Positions 51,493 to 61,185 of a stretch of 64,000 nt of DNA are shown here, piece by piece; position 1 is the stretch's first letter; the number at the start of each line of letters is the position of its first letter. Below the pieces are notes generated by a model. That model was not told the DNA's origin. It ran no database searches and saw nothing but the letters and a program-made list of their open reading frames with translations. The DNA lies in the NCBI RefSeq assembly GCF_030866805.1, contig NZ_CP133019.1, positions 124,001-188,000 on the forward strand. The letters are read 5' to 3'. Origin of the DNA: Microbacterium terrisoli (GTDB taxonomy: Bacteria > Actinomycetota > Actinomycetes > Actinomycetales > Microbacteriaceae). Both the position numbers and the translations under genes were made by a program.

Positions 51493-53721
51493 ATGGCACT
51501 TCTGGAGGTCGCGGGACTCACGACCGAGATTCGGCTGAGCAAGACGGTCGTGCACGCGCTGTCGGGCGTGGACTTCACCGTGGATGCCGGTGAGACGGTG
51601 GGTCTGGTCGGCGAATCCGGCTGCGGCAAGACCATGACGGCCATGTCGATCGAGCGGCTGCTGCCGCCGGGCGGACACATCACCGGGGGACAGGTGCGCT
51701 TCGACGGACGGGACCTGGTCGCTCTTCCCGATCGGCAGATGCGGGCGATCCGCGGCGGCGAGATCGGCATGATCTTCCAAGACCCCATGACCAGCCTGAA
51801 TCCCGTGCAGACGATCGGCGAACAGGTGGCCGAGCCCCTGGTGCTGCACCGCGGCATGTCGCGTGCACAGGCCCGTGAGTCCGTGCTGGAGATGCTCGGG
51901 CTCGTGGGGATTCCGCATCCCGAGCAGCGGCTGAACAGCTACCCTCATCAGCTGTCGGGCGGGCAGCGCCAGCGCGTCATGATCGCGATGGCCCTGATCT
52001 GCCATCCCAAGCTGCTGATCGCCGACGAGCCGACGACGGCGTTGGACGTGACGGTGCAGAAGCAGATCCTCGAGCTCATCGACCGATTGCGCGTCGAGCT
52101 CGGGATGGCCGTCATCCTGATCACCCACGACCTCGGCGTGATCGCCGGGCGCGCCGACCGCGTGGTCGTGATGTACGCCGGCAAGGTCGCCGAGGTCGCC
52201 GAGACGCAGACGCTGTTCGCCGAACCCCGCCACCGCTACACCGAGGCGCTGTTCGAGGCGCTGCCTGAGCGCGCCGCCGGCACCGGCGAGAAGCTGTACT
52301 CGATTCCCGGGCTGCCGCCCGACCTGATCGATCCGCCGCACGCATGCCCGTTCGCGCCGCGGTGCCGGTTCGCCACCGATCTGTGTCGCACCGAGATGCC
52401 CGAGCTGGAGCCGGCCGGCGATGGGGACCTCACGCACCGCTTCGCGTGCTTCGTGCCGCGCACCGAGCCGCTGCCCACGCCCGAGCAGATCGTGGCCGCA
52501 CGGCCGCAGGCGCCGGCCGAGGCATCCAGCGATCAACGTGAATGGATCGCGCCGACCCGGTACATCCCGGCTGACGGCACCCCGCTGCTCGAGCTGGATC
52601 GCCTCGTCAAGGACTTTCCGGTCACCCGCGGCGGGCTGCTGCGGCGCCGGGTCGGCGCCGTGAGCGCGGTCGCAGGGGCGACCCTGCAGATCGCGCGCGG
52701 ACAGACGGTCGGGCTCGTCGGAGAGTCGGGATGCGGCAAGACGACGCTCGGCCGGCTCGTCGTGGGGCTCGACCTGCCCACCGACGGAAGCATCCTGTTC
52801 CGCGGGCGGAAGCTCGCGCACCGGCACCGTCGGGATCTGCGCGAGGACCGGCGCAACGTGCAGTTCATGTTCCAAGACGCGTACGCGTCGCTGGACCCGC
52901 GCATGCGGGTGCGGGCGATCCTGCGCGAGCCGCTGGAGATCCAGCACGTGGGCACGGCGCGCGACCGCGACCGGCGCGTGGACGAGCTGCTCGAAGACGT
53001 CGGACTGCCGCGCAGCGCGGCCGAGCGCTACCCGCACGAGTTCTCGGGCGGGCAGCGGCAGCGGATCGGGCTGGCGCGGGCGCTGGCGCTCCAGCCGGCG
53101 CTGATCGTGGCCGACGAGCCGGTGTCGGCGCTGGACGTGTCGATCCAGGCGCAGGTGCTGAACCTCATGAAGCAGCTGCAGCGCGAGCGGGAGCTGACCT
53201 ACCTGTTCATCAGTCACGACCTGTCGGTCGTGCGCTATCTGTCCGATGTGATCGCCGTCATGTACCTGGGCAAGGTCGTCGAGATCGGGCCGGCCGCGGA
53301 GGTCTACGCCGCCCCGCAGCACCACTACACGCGCGGGCTCATCGATGCGATCCCGGTCGCCGATCCGACCGCCGAGCGGGCCAAGGCCAAGCTCGGGGTC
53401 AGCGGCGAGCTGCCCAGCGCGATGAATCCGCCCAGCGGCTGCCGGTTTCGCACCCGGTGCCCGGCGGCGCAGGACATCTGCGCACACGTGGAGCCGGTGC
53501 TGCGGGTCGGCGGCGGGTCGGCTCAGGATGCCGGGACCGCTGTGGGTGCCGATGGTCGCGTGCCGCACATGGTGGCATGCCACTTCCCGCTGCTGGAGGG
53601 GACGTATGCGGCCGCCGTCGCGCGTGGCGATGTGACCGACGATGCAGGGTCGGCCGCGGGCGGCGCGGGAATGGGTGCCGTGCACACGACGCGACTCGGC
53701 CGGCAGCACGGGGCCGAATGA
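51493..53721 (+). CDS. Fused dipeptide ABC ATPase (DppD-DppF)
   Basis: Two complete ATPases in one chain of 742 residues. N-half: Walker A GESGCGKT, signature [15 protein letters not shown], Walker [13 protein letters not shown], then the OppD-type Cys cluster region [18 protein letters not shown]-half: Walker A GESGCGKT, signature [15 protein letters not shown], Walker [13 protein letters not shown], and a second Cys cluster [14 protein letters not shown]. The clusters hint at an Fe-S or metal site, known in OppD/DppD. Ends with a Gly/Ala tail. It energises the two permeases upstream; fusion fixes one-to-one stoichiometry. Confidence 0.92.
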   Translation: MALLEVAGLTTEIRLSKTVVHALSGVDFTVDAGETVGLVGESGCGKTMTAMSIERLLPPGGHITGGQVRFDGRDLVALPDRQMRAIRGGEIGMIFQDPMTSLNPVQTIGEQVAEPLVLHRGMSRAQARESVLEMLGLVGIPHPEQRLNSYPHQLSGGQRQRVMIAMALICHPKLLIADEPTTALDVTVQKQILELIDRLRVELGMAVILITHDLGVIAGRADRVVVMYAGKVAEVAETQTLFAEPRHRYTEALFEALPERAAGTGEKLYSIPGLPPDLIDPPHACPFAPRCRFATDLCRTEMPELEPAGDGDLTHRFACFVPRTEPLPTPEQIVAARPQAPAEASSDQREWIAPTRYIPADGTPLLELDRLVKDFPVTRGGLLRRRVGAVSAVAGATLQIARGQTVGLVGESGCGKTTLGRLVVGLDLPTDGSILFRGRKLAHRHRRDLREDRRNVQFMFQDAYASLDPRMRVRAILREPLEIQHVGTARDRDRRVDELLEDVGLPRSAAERYPHEFSGGQRQRIGLARALALQPALIVADEPVSALDVSIQAQVLNLMKQLQRERELTYLFISHDLSVVRYLSDVIAVMYLGKVVEIGPAAEVYAAPQHHYTRGLIDAIPVADPTAERAKAKLGVSGELPSAMNPPSGCRFRTRCPAAQDICAHVEPVLRVGGGSAQDAGTAVGADGRVPHMVACHFPLLEGTYAAAVARGDVTDDAGSAAGGAGMGAVHTTRLGRQHGAE

Positions 53722-53782
53722 CTCACCCCGGCGCCCGATGTCGTCCATGGTTGTGAACGCACGACGGGGTCCAGATCGACGA

Positions 53783-54583
53783 TCACAGTCCCCAGGGGAA
53801 CAAGAGCCAGAACAGGGCAGCCGATGCGACGAGCATGAGCGCTGTGAACACGACGTCGCGGGCGCGCAGCGGCACCAGGTGGCGTTCAGTGCGGGTTGGG
53901 AAGGCGCCGAAGGCGCGGGCATCCATCGCGAGGGCGACCCGCTCGGCGTGCCGGATGGCACCGGCCAGCAGCGGGACGACGTAGCCGAATCCGAGCAGCG
54001 ACCGGTGGTCGGCACGCACGCGGTGGGCCTGCCGGATGATCTCCAGCTCGCGCCGGAACCGCGGCACGAACCGGAACGCAGCGATCGCCGTGTAGCCGAC
54101 GCGGTAGGGCACGCGCAGCTGCTGCACGAGCGAACGGGCCAGATCCGGCCCGGTCGTGGTCAGTCCCGCGATCAGGGCCAGCGCGATGATCGCCGCCAGG
54201 CGCAGGCCGGTGGCCACGCCGATCTCGACCGCCCCGGAGTACAGGGTCCACCCGCCCAGTTGTGCGAGCGGTGTCGAGCCGTCGACCCGGGTGGGGTCCG
54301 ACCACAGCGTGAGCCCCGCGCCGAGCACCAGCGCCATCGTCGGGATCACGGCGAACAGCATGACTGCGGTGCGGGCTGTCATGCGAGCGCCCACGAGCAC
54401 GATCGCATACGCGAGAGCGAGAAAGGATGCCGGGGTCGCGGCATCCCGCACGAACACGAGCAGGATCATCGCCGGCGCCGGAGCCAGCAGTTTGGCCAGC
54501 GGATTCACGCCGTGCAGAAAACGCACCGGCGAGGCGGGAGCGCGGTCGGCGTAGGGGTCGACGGCGAGGGAAGCCGTGGTCAC
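53783..54583 (-). CDS. ECF transporter T component (EcfT/YkoC type)
   Basis: Transmembrane coupling subunit of 266 residues with about five helices. It has FLHGVNPLAKLLAPAPAMILLVF, GLRLAAIIALALIAGLTT, and the coupling helices with an Arg-rich motif AFRFVPRFRRELEIIRQAHRVRA and AGAIRHAERVALAMDARAFGA (the two Ala-Arg-Gly-like motifs). The GTG start overlaps the ATPase stop as GTGA. It links the ykoD-type ATPase to the substrate-binding component encoded first in the operon. Confidence 0.88.
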   Translation of the reverse strand: MTTASLAVDPYADRAPASPVRFLHGVNPLAKLLAPAPAMILLVFVRDAATPASFLALAYAIVLVGARMTARTAVMLFAVIPTMALVLGAGLTLWSDPTRVDGSTPLAQLGGWTLYSGAVEIGVATGLRLAAIIALALIAGLTTTGPDLARSLVQQLRVPYRVGYTAIAAFRFVPRFRRELEIIRQAHRVRADHRSLLGFGYVVPLLAGAIRHAERVALAMDARAFGAFPTRTERHLVPLRARDVVFTALMLVASAALFWLLFPWGL

Positions 54584-56376
54584 GGGCTGCCCCGTCCGGC
54601 CAGGGCGGGCAGGTCGGCGAGCCGAGTCAGGTCGGCCAGTTCGGGATGGGCACGCAGGCCGCTCAGCGCCTCGCGCAGCGGGGGCAGACGCAGGCCCGCC
54701 CGTTCGAGCAGCTCGGGCGTGGCGAACACGTCGGCGGTCGGTGCGTCGGCGAGCACACCGCCGTCGCCGAGCACGATCGTGCGGGTGGCGTATTCGGTGA
54801 CCACCTGCATGTCGTGCGTGACGACGATGACCGTGGTGCCTTCGGCGTTGAGATCGGCCAGAAGCGTCAGCAGCTCGTCGGCGCGGGCGCGGTCCTGGCC
54901 GAACGTCGGCTCGTCGAGCGCGAGGATCGGTGCCCCCGTCACCAGGGCGCAGCCGACCGACAGGCGCCGCTTCTGGCCGCCCGACAGCAGGAACGGGTGC
55001 ACGTCGGCGCGCGCGGTCAGGCCGAAGCGGTGCAGCATCTCGTCGATGCGCGCCTCGGCCTCGTCGGGGGACAGGTGTCGCAGCCCGTGGGCAAGCTCGT
55101 CCCGCACCGTGTGTGCGACGAACTGGTGCTCGGGGTTCTGGAACACGAACCCGATGCGCCGAGCGAGCTCGCGCGATCGCAGGCGCGAGACATCGTCGCC
55201 GCTGACGGATACGGTGCCGCGCGGAGGACGCACGACGCCGGCAAGGGCGTGCAGCAGCGTGGTCTTGCCGGCCCCGTTGGCTCCGACGATCGCGACGAAC
55301 TCGCCCGGGCGGATGTCGAGGTCGACGCCCCGCAGCACCGTCGTGCGACCGCGGCGCAGCGTGAGGTTGCGGGCGACGAGGGCGGCGTCGCCGAGCGGAG
55401 GGGTATCCGCCGAGGGGAGGGCCTTCGCGGCGGTGAAGTCCTCGTCTGGGAGGATTGTCCTCGTGGCGGCGGTGGCGGCGGCGCCGGGCGGGGCGTCGGC
55501 GGCGCGCGTGGCGGGGGATGCCGCGGGCGCGGACTCCAGGGCGGTGCGCAGCTCGGCGGGCGTCAGCGGCAGCGGGTCGAGGCAGTAACCGGCGCGGCGC
55601 AGCCGCAGCGCGGCCAGGGTCGAGGTCGGCAGCCACACACCCAGCTCGTGCAGTTCGGACGCACGCTCGCGCAGGATGTCGTCGGTCGTGCCGTCCGCGA
55701 TCGTGCGGCCTGCGGCATCCAGCACCACGACGCGGTCGACCAGATCGACCGCATGATCGAGGTTGTGCTCGACCAGCAGCACCGCGCGGTCGCTGCCGCG
55801 GACGACCTCGGCCAGCGCGGTGCAGACCTCCTGGATGCCCCGCGGATCGAGGTTGGCGGTCGGCTCGTCGAGCACGAGCAGGTCAGAGCCCAGGGCCAGG
55901 GCGGCCGCGATCGCCAGGCGCTGGCGCCCCCCGCCGGAGAGAGCGTCGGGGTTGTCGTGCCGACGATCCCACAGGCCGACGCGGCGCAGTGCGGCCTCTG
56001 AGCGGGCGAGCACCTCGCCGACGGGCAGCCGCAGATTCTCGGGGCCGAACGCGACTTCGTCGAGCACCGTGCCGGTCACCAGCTGGGCATCGGGGTCCTG
56101 GAACACCATGCCCACGCGCGTCGAGAGCACCGACACCGGGGTGGTCGCGGCATCCATCCCAGCCACGGTCACCGCGCCCTCGACCGTCGCCGGCACATCG
56201 TGGGGGATCAGGCCGTTCAGGGCGAGAGTGAGCGTGGACTTGCCGCATCCGCTCGGGCCGAGCAGCAGCACGACCTCGCCACGGCGCACCTCGAACGTCG
56301 TGCCGGCGGGGGCTGCGGCATCCTCGCCCTCGTGCCGGATCGCGACCTCGGCGACCCGCAGCAGCGGTGTGCTCAT
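54580..56376 (-). CDS. Fused ECF transporter ATPase, two ATP-binding domains (YkoD type)
   Basis: Double ATPase of 598 residues. Domain 1: Walker A GPSGCGKST, signature-like LSGGGRQRLAIAAAL (one extra Gly, as in several ECF ATPases), Walker B LLVLDEPTANLDP. Domain 2: Walker A GANGAGKTT, signature LSGGQKRRLSVGCAL, Walker B ILALDEPTFGQD. A roughly 60-residue Ala/Pro linker joins them. The start ATG 56376 overlaps the previous ykoE stop as ATGA; the upstream extension is a shadow. It matches YkoD of the Bacillus thiamine-precursor transporter. Confidence 0.9.
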   Translation of the reverse strand: MSTPLLRVAEVAIRHEGEDAAAPAGTTFEVRRGEVVLLLGPSGCGKSTLTLALNGLIPHDVPATVEGAVTVAGMDAATTPVSVLSTRVGMVFQDPDAQLVTGTVLDEVAFGPENLRLPVGEVLARSEAALRRVGLWDRRHDNPDALSGGGRQRLAIAAALALGSDLLVLDEPTANLDPRGIQEVCTALAEVVRGSDRAVLLVEHNLDHAVDLVDRVVVLDAAGRTIADGTTDDILRERASELHELGVWLPTSTLAALRLRRAGYCLDPLPLTPAELRTALESAPAASPATRAADAPPGAAATAATRTILPDEDFTAAKALPSADTPPLGDAALVARNLTLRRGRTTVLRGVDLDIRPGEFVAIVGANGAGKTTLLHALAGVVRPPRGTVSVSGDDVSRLRSRELARRIGFVFQNPEHQFVAHTVRDELAHGLRHLSPDEAEARIDEMLHRFGLTARADVHPFLLSGGQKRRLSVGCALVTGAPILALDEPTFGQDRARADELLTLLADLNAEGTTVIVVTHDMQVVTEYATRTIVLGDGGVLADAPTADVFATPELLERAGLRLPPLREALSGLRAHPELADLTRLADLPALAGRGSP

Positions 56377-56918
56377 CGCCTGCCGATGCCGGCGTGCCGC
56401 AGCTGCGCGCCGATCGCGAGCGCGATCGCGGTCCAGGCGACCGGGCCGAGCACCGCGAGGATCAGATACGCCACCTGCGCCCAGATCGGCATGCTCGCCA
56501 GATTCACGACCAGCGCCACGACCACCGCGACGACGACGCCGATGATCACCGCCGAGATGAAGAACCGCCACGCGCGCCACACCTTGTATCGCGTGAGCGC
56601 GGCGACTCCCTCTTGGATGCCGCCGAACAGCAGCGCGGTGCCCAGGAACCGTCCCGCCCACTGCGGGGCCATGGCGCTGCCCACCAGCGCGGCCAGCACG
56701 TGCGAGAGCAGGGCCACCCACGGCAGGCGCAGGGTCTCTTGCGCGATGATTCCCGGGATCACGTGCGCGCCCAGCACGAAGCCGTACACGATCGGTGCGC
56801 TGGCGAGGACGACCGGGGTGACCCACCCCGCGATACCGCCCACCAGGCCCGCAGCCACGCCGATCGCCGCGCACACCAGCAGCACGCGCGTCGAGACAGT
56901 GGTGCTTCGTGCGGACAT
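56373..56918 (-). CDS. ECF transporter S component, YkoE family
   Basis: Substrate-specific membrane subunit of 181 residues with about six helices: VLLVCAAIGVAAGLVGGIAGWV, APIVYGFVLGAHVIPGIIA, WVALLSHVLAALVGSAM and FLGTALLFGGIQEGVAAL. YkoE-type S components import the thiamine precursor hydroxymethylpyrimidine (HMP) in Bacillus; that role is inferred here from family and operon layout. First gene of a three-gene operon. TAGAAT sits 6 bases before the ATG (leaderless), with a perfect palindrome just upstream and no TPP riboswitch. Confidence 0.82.
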   Translation of the reverse strand: MSARSTTVSTRVLLVCAAIGVAAGLVGGIAGWVTPVVLASAPIVYGFVLGAHVIPGIIAQETLRLPWVALLSHVLAALVGSAMAPQWAGRFLGTALLFGGIQEGVAALTRYKVWRAWRFFISAVIIGVVVAVVVALVVNLASMPIWAQVAYLILAVLGPVAWTAIALAIGAQLRHAGIGRR

Positions 56919-56924
56919 CCGTCG

Positions 56925-56958
56925 ATTCTACCGAGAGGGGGTGAGGGCACCCTCACCC
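56925..56958 (-). promoter_or_regulatory. ykoEDC-type promoter with palindromic operator
   Basis: TAGAAT (56930-56925, minus strand) lies 6 bases before the ykoE-type ATG. gggtgaggg-ca-ccctcaccc (56939-56958) is a perfect 9-bp inverted repeat covering about -20 to -40, where a repressor would block RNA polymerase. Confidence 0.6.
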
Positions 56959-57009
56959 TGCGATCGGCGACGCGCTGCACGCGGCCGACGACACGCCCAG
57001 GGCGCCGGC

Positions 57010-57312
57010 CTACTTGGCTTTGCGGGGCCAGTCCACCGTCAGGCCGTCGACGTCGTGCTCGTGCAGGAACTTGACCACCACCGGGCACAGCGGCACGACG
57101 GTCTCACCGCGGGCCGCGACATCCTGCAGTGCACCCTCGACCAGCTTCGACGCCAGCCCCTGCCCGCGGAATGACGGAATGATCACGGTATGCGGCATGA
57201 CCAGCCGTCCGTTGTCGTCGCGGTGGATCTCGGTGAACCCGGCGATCTCACCGTCCACGAACAGTGCGTAGCGGCGATTGTCGTCCTCGCGGGCGATGGT
57301 CAGCTCGGCCAT
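57010..57312 (-). CDS. GNAT family N-acetyltransferase (YjdJ-type)
   Basis: Small acetyltransferase of 100 residues of the COG2388 type. LTIAREDDNRRYALFVDGEIAGFTEIHR, HTVIIPSFRGQGLASKLVEGAL (the acetyl-CoA loop) and VVPLCPVVVKFLHEH are the family landmarks, with the conserved PxC segment near the C-terminus. The substrate is unknown. The start is ATG 57312 with ribosome binding site gaggagagga; the large upstream frame overlaps the helicase gene and is not coding. Confidence 0.88.
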   Translation of the reverse strand: MAELTIAREDDNRRYALFVDGEIAGFTEIHRDDNGRLVMPHTVIIPSFRGQGLASKLVEGALQDVAARGETVVPLCPVVVKFLHEHDVDGLTVDWPRKAK

Positions 57313-57429
57313 GGGGGTTCCTCTCCTCGCTGCTTCTAACGTAGGCGTGGTCGGCGGTGTTCCGCACGGGTGAACGGGTCGCCGAATGCCGCGGTGGGGC
57401 GGCGCTGATCCGTGGGGCAGACTCGAGGG

Positions 57430-60039
57430 GTGGACCCGACACTTCTGGACAGACTGACCGGCGCCGATGCCGACGGGATGTACGACGGGTTCGTCGCCTG
57501 GGCCGCAGAGCGTGGCCTGACGCTGTACCCCGCTCAGGACGAAGCCGTCATCGAACTGGTGTCGGGTGCGCACGTCATCCTGTCGACGCCGACCGGCACC
57601 GGCAAGTCGCTGGTGGCCGTGGCGGCGCACGCGGTGGCCGCGGCATCCGGAAAGCGCACCTATTACACGGCCCCGATCAAAGCACTCGTGAGCGAGAAGT
57701 TCTTCGCACTCGTCGAGATCTTCGGCGCCGCCAACGTCGGCATGGTCACCGGCGACTCGTCGGTGAACCCGGATGCACCGATCGTGTGCTGCACGGCCGA
57801 GATCGTCGCCAACATCGCCCTGCGTCAGGGCGCCGACGCCGACGTCGACCAGGTCGTGATGGACGAGTTCCACTTCTACGGCGATCCCGATCGTGGCTGG
57901 GCGTGGCAGGTGCCGCTGCTGCTTCTGCCGCGCGCGCAGTTCCTGCTGATGTCGGCCACGCTCGGCGACGTCACCGGCATCGCCGACGACCTCGAAGCGC
58001 GCAGCGAGCGCCCGGTCGCGCGGGTGACCGGCGTTGAGCGGCCCGTGCCGCTGCACTTCTCCTATGAGGTGCGGCCGGTGCACGAAGTGCTCGAGCTGCT
58101 GCTGAAGGATGCCGAGATACCGGCCTACATCGTCCACTTCTCGCAGGCGGCCGCAGTCGAACGGGCCCAGGCGCTGTCGAGCATGAAGATCGCCTCACGC
58201 GAGCAGCGCGACGCGATCGCCGCCGCCCTCGGCGACTTCCGCTTCTCGACCGGGTTCGGCAAGACCCTGTCGCGACTCGTGCGCTCGGGCATCGGCATCC
58301 ATCATGCGGGCATGCTGCCGCGGTATCGGCGACTGGTCGAGACGCTGGCCCAGCGAGGACTGCTGCGGGTGATCTGCGGCACCGACACGCTCGGGGTCGG
58401 CATCAACGTGCCCATCCGCACGGTCGTGATCACCGAGCTCGCGAAATTCGACGGCACGAAGATGCGTCAGCTGTCGGCACGGGAGTTCCACCAGGTCGCT
58501 GGGCGCGCGGGCCGGGCGGGGTTCGACCCGTACGGCAACGTGGTCGTGATGGCGCCGGAATGGGAGATCGAGAACGCTGCCGCTCTGGCCAAGGCGGCCG
58601 ACAATCCCGCCAAGCGCAAGAAGATCGTGCGCAAGAAGGCTCCGACCGGCGCGGTGAACTGGGGGCGCGGATCGTTCGAACGGCTGGTGGATGCCGCGCC
58701 CGAGGCGCTGACCCCGCAGCTGCAGCTGACCGCGGCCATGCTGATCAACGTGATCGCGCGCGGCGGCGACGTCTTCGCCAACGTGCGCTCGCTCGTGTTC
58801 GACAACCATCAGACCCGACCCCAGCAGTTCGCGCTGGCGCGGCGCGCGCTGGCGATCTTCCGCACCCTGCGCGAGGCCGGGATCGTCGAGGTGTCGCCGC
58901 CGGGCGAGGCGCGCGAGACGAGGAGAAACGGCCCGCACGAGGAGAGTCACGGCGAAGAAGTCCTCTTGCCGGCCGATTCTCCTCACGCCGGCAAGACGCC
59001 GGGTCCGAGCATCCATCTCACCGTCGACCTGCAGCCGAACTTCGCTCTGAACCAGCCGCTGTCGCCGTTCGCGCTGGCCGCGATCGACCTGCTCGACCCC
59101 GACGACGGGCCGGGCGCTGCCGGCACCGGGCACTACGCCCTGGATGTCGTGAGCGTCATCGAGGCGACTCTGGACGACCCTCGGGCGATCCTGTCGCAGC
59201 AGGAGTACCGGGCGCGCGGCGAGGCGGTCGCCGTGATGAAGCAGGACGGTCTGGACTACGACCAGCGCATGGATGCACTCGAAGAGGTCACCTACCCCAA
59301 GCCCCTCGACGAGCTGCTGCACCAGTCGTACGAAGCGTTCGCCTCGAGCCAGCCATGGGTGCGCGACTTCGAGCTGTCCCCCAAGTCGGTGGTGCGCGAC
59401 ATGTTCGAGCGCGCGATGACGTTCTCGGAGTTCGTGTCGTCGTATCAGCTGGCCCGCAGCGAGGGGCTCGTGCTGCGGTATCTGTCCGACGCGTACCGGG
59501 CGATCCGGCAGACGGTGCCGCTCGAGGCGCGCACGTCCGAGCTGCTCGACGTCATCGAATGGCTCGGTGAGCTCGTGCGGCAGGTCGATTCGAGCCTGGT
59601 CGACGAGTGGGAGCAGCTCGTGCACCCGCTGGCCTCGCCCGCCGGGCCGGTGCTGCCGCCCGCGCCGCCGTCGGTCGTGGCCAACCACCGGGCGTTCACG
59701 GTGCTGGTGCGCAATGAGCTGTTCCGGCGTGTGCAGCTGGCGGCGCTGCAGCGCGACGACGACCTGGTCGCCCTGGATCCGGATGCCGCATGGCCCGACG
59801 CTCTGGACGCGTACTTCGCCGAGCACGATTCGATCGGCGTCGATGGGCGGGCGCGCTCGCCGCGCCTGTGCGCGATCGACGAGTCGGCTGCGGCGGTGTC
59901 GGGCCAGTGGCGCGTCGAGCAGACGATCGACGATCCCGAGGGCGACCATGACTGGCGAATCCGCGCGGTCGTCGACCTCGCCGAATCAGAGGATGCCGGA
60001 GCCGCAGTCGTGCGCGTCACCGAGGTCGTGCGCCTGTAG
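57430..60039 (+). CDS. Ski2-like DEAD/DEAH RNA helicase with DUF3516 domain
   Basis: Superfamily 2 helicase of 869 residues. Motifs in order: Walker A STPTGTGKS, APIKALVSEKFF, DEFHFYG (motif II), LMSATLGDV, IHHAGMLPRYRRLVE, CGTDTLGVGINVPIRTVV and QVAGRAGRAGFD (motif VI). After residue about 430 comes the DUF3516 C-terminal region found in actinobacterial homologues. It probably unwinds structured RNA. GTG start at 57430 (MDPTLLDRL) with CAGACT 6 bases upstream; GTG 57412 is possible. A hairpin terminator follows the stop. Confidence 0.88.
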   Translation: MDPTLLDRLTGADADGMYDGFVAWAAERGLTLYPAQDEAVIELVSGAHVILSTPTGTGKSLVAVAAHAVAAASGKRTYYTAPIKALVSEKFFALVEIFGAANVGMVTGDSSVNPDAPIVCCTAEIVANIALRQGADADVDQVVMDEFHFYGDPDRGWAWQVPLLLLPRAQFLLMSATLGDVTGIADDLEARSERPVARVTGVERPVPLHFSYEVRPVHEVLELLLKDAEIPAYIVHFSQAAAVERAQALSSMKIASREQRDAIAAALGDFRFSTGFGKTLSRLVRSGIGIHHAGMLPRYRRLVETLAQRGLLRVICGTDTLGVGINVPIRTVVITELAKFDGTKMRQLSAREFHQVAGRAGRAGFDPYGNVVVMAPEWEIENAAALAKAADNPAKRKKIVRKKAPTGAVNWGRGSFERLVDAAPEALTPQLQLTAAMLINVIARGGDVFANVRSLVFDNHQTRPQQFALARRALAIFRTLREAGIVEVSPPGEARETRRNGPHEESHGEEVLLPADSPHAGKTPGPSIHLTVDLQPNFALNQPLSPFALAAIDLLDPDDGPGAAGTGHYALDVVSVIEATLDDPRAILSQQEYRARGEAVAVMKQDGLDYDQRMDALEEVTYPKPLDELLHQSYEAFASSQPWVRDFELSPKSVVRDMFERAMTFSEFVSSYQLARSEGLVLRYLSDAYRAIRQTVPLEARTSELLDVIEWLGELVRQVDSSLVDEWEQLVHPLASPAGPVLPPAPPSVVANHRAFTVLVRNELFRRVQLAALQRDDDLVALDPDAAWPDALDAYFAEHDSIGVDGRARSPRLCAIDESAAAVSGQWRVEQTIDDPEGDHDWRIRAVVDLAESEDAGAAVVRVTEVVRL

Positions 60040-60045
60040 CGGTCG

Positions 60046-60064
60046 GCCGCCGACGTTCGGCGGC
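60046..60064 (+). terminator. Hairpin terminator after the Ski2-like helicase
   Basis: gccgccga-cgt-tcggcggc: perfect 8-bp stem with a 3-base loop, 6 bases after the helicase stop, followed by ggcgtttcgtt. A GC-rich stem with a weak T tract. Confidence 0.55.
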
Positions 60065-60115
60065 GGCGTTTCGTTCGGTCCTGGCATCCGGAGTCATCGC
60101 CCCCTGGCTTCGTGA

Positions 60116-60175
60116 GTTCAGTCGGCGCGATCTACCGTCGGCGTCGCGAAATTCCGTAAAACGCGTCGACTGAAC
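60116..60175. other. Long inverted repeat in intergenic DNA
   Basis: gttcagtcggcg (60116-60127) and cgtcgactgaac (60164-60175) are 12-base inverted arms with one mismatch and a 36-base interior that contains cgcga / tcgcg and an AT-rich patch. It is in the gap between two convergent genes and could be a REP-like element, a structured RNA or a second terminator. Confidence 0.4.
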
Positions 60176-60220
60176 ACCGAGCGATGACGCGAGCGGACAG
60201 CGACTGGCGGGTGATTGCGG

Positions 60221-61012
60221 TCAGACCCGCACGATCAGTTCTCCGTGCAGCACCGAGTACCAGCCGTCGGGGTCGGCCGCCCAGTGCCGCCAACCGTCGC
60301 TGATGCGCTGCAGGTCGTCGCGCGTCGCGTGGCCGCTGCCCTGCAGCTGGCGGGCGATCGCCGAATCGAGGATGCGATCGGCCCACATCCCGCCCCACCA
60401 GGCGCGGGAGTCAGCCGTCCAGTAGCACCACGTGCTCGAGGTCGCAGTGATGTCTGTCAGCCCGGCGGCGTGCGCCCAGGCGAGCAGCCGCCTGCCGGCG
60501 TCGGGCTCTCCGCCGTTCTCGCGCGCGGCGACGCGGTACAGATCGAGCCAGTCGTCGAGTTCGGGCAGCTGCGGCCACCACGCGAACGCGCTGTAGTCGC
60601 TGTCGCGCACGGCGACGACCCCACCCGGGCGGGCCACCCGCGCCATCTCGCGCAGCGCCCGCACCGGGTCGGCGACATGCTGCAGCACCTGGTGGGCGTG
60701 GACGACGTCGAAGCTGTCGTCGGCGAACGGCAGCGCGTGCACGTCGGCGACGGTGAACTCGATGTTGTCGATGGCGCGTTCGCGTGCCACTGTGCGGGCG
60801 AGGCCGAGCGCGTCGTCGTCGAGTTCGGTCGCCGTGACGCGGTCGACGAGGCGGGCGAAGTCCGCCGTGATCGTGCCGGCGCCCGCCCCGACGTCGAGCA
60901 GGCTGTCACCGGGGCGCAGATGCGGAAGCAGATACGCGGCCGAGTTCTCGACCGTGCGGTTGCGGTGCGAGCGCAGAACGGACTCGTGATAGCCGTGCGT
61001 GTAGGTCGCCAT
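60221..61012 (-). CDS. Class I SAM-dependent methyltransferase (UbiE-like)
   Basis: Methyltransferase of 263 residues. Motif I LLDVGAGAGTITADFARLV is near residue 40, then ATELDDDALGLAR, ADVHALPFADDSFDVVHAHQVLQHVADPVRALREMARV and a Trp-rich C-terminal half (WCYWTADSRAWWGGMWADRIL). The MATYTHGYHESVLRSHR start is typical of this actinobacterial group; ATG 61012 is favoured over GTG 61030, with AAGACT 6 bases upstream. The substrate is unknown. Confidence 0.85.
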   Translation of the reverse strand: MATYTHGYHESVLRSHRNRTVENSAAYLLPHLRPGDSLLDVGAGAGTITADFARLVDRVTATELDDDALGLARTVARERAIDNIEFTVADVHALPFADDSFDVVHAHQVLQHVADPVRALREMARVARPGGVVAVRDSDYSAFAWWPQLPELDDWLDLYRVAARENGGEPDAGRRLLAWAHAAGLTDITATSSTWCYWTADSRAWWGGMWADRILDSAIARQLQGSGHATRDDLQRISDGWRHWAADPDGWYSVLHGELIVRV

Positions 61013-61185
61013 GTTCAGAGTCTTGCGCACCCGCCGGGCGAGTGAGTACGCGGACGGGTGGCCGGCGCGCTGTATGTCGGAGATGACTTCGCTCGCACCG
61101 ACGTCTCATCGGCGCTCGCCGAGTGACCTGACGTGCACGCGTGGCCCGGCTGCCGGGTGCCGAGGCGCCGCGGGGAGGGAGCGCA

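Noticed and set aside
51178..54015. Minus-strand open frame of 945 codons across the dpp ATPase
   Set aside because: Antisense to a complete double ATPase; composition typical of a shadow frame.
56919..57009. TPP riboswitch before the ykoE-type gene
   Set aside because: No CTGAGA or ACCTGATCTGG-type THI-box elements on the minus strand; the mRNA appears leaderless.
58195..59949. Minus-strand open frame of 584 codons across the Ski2-like helicase
   Set aside because: No recognisable domain; the plus-strand helicase motifs are intact.
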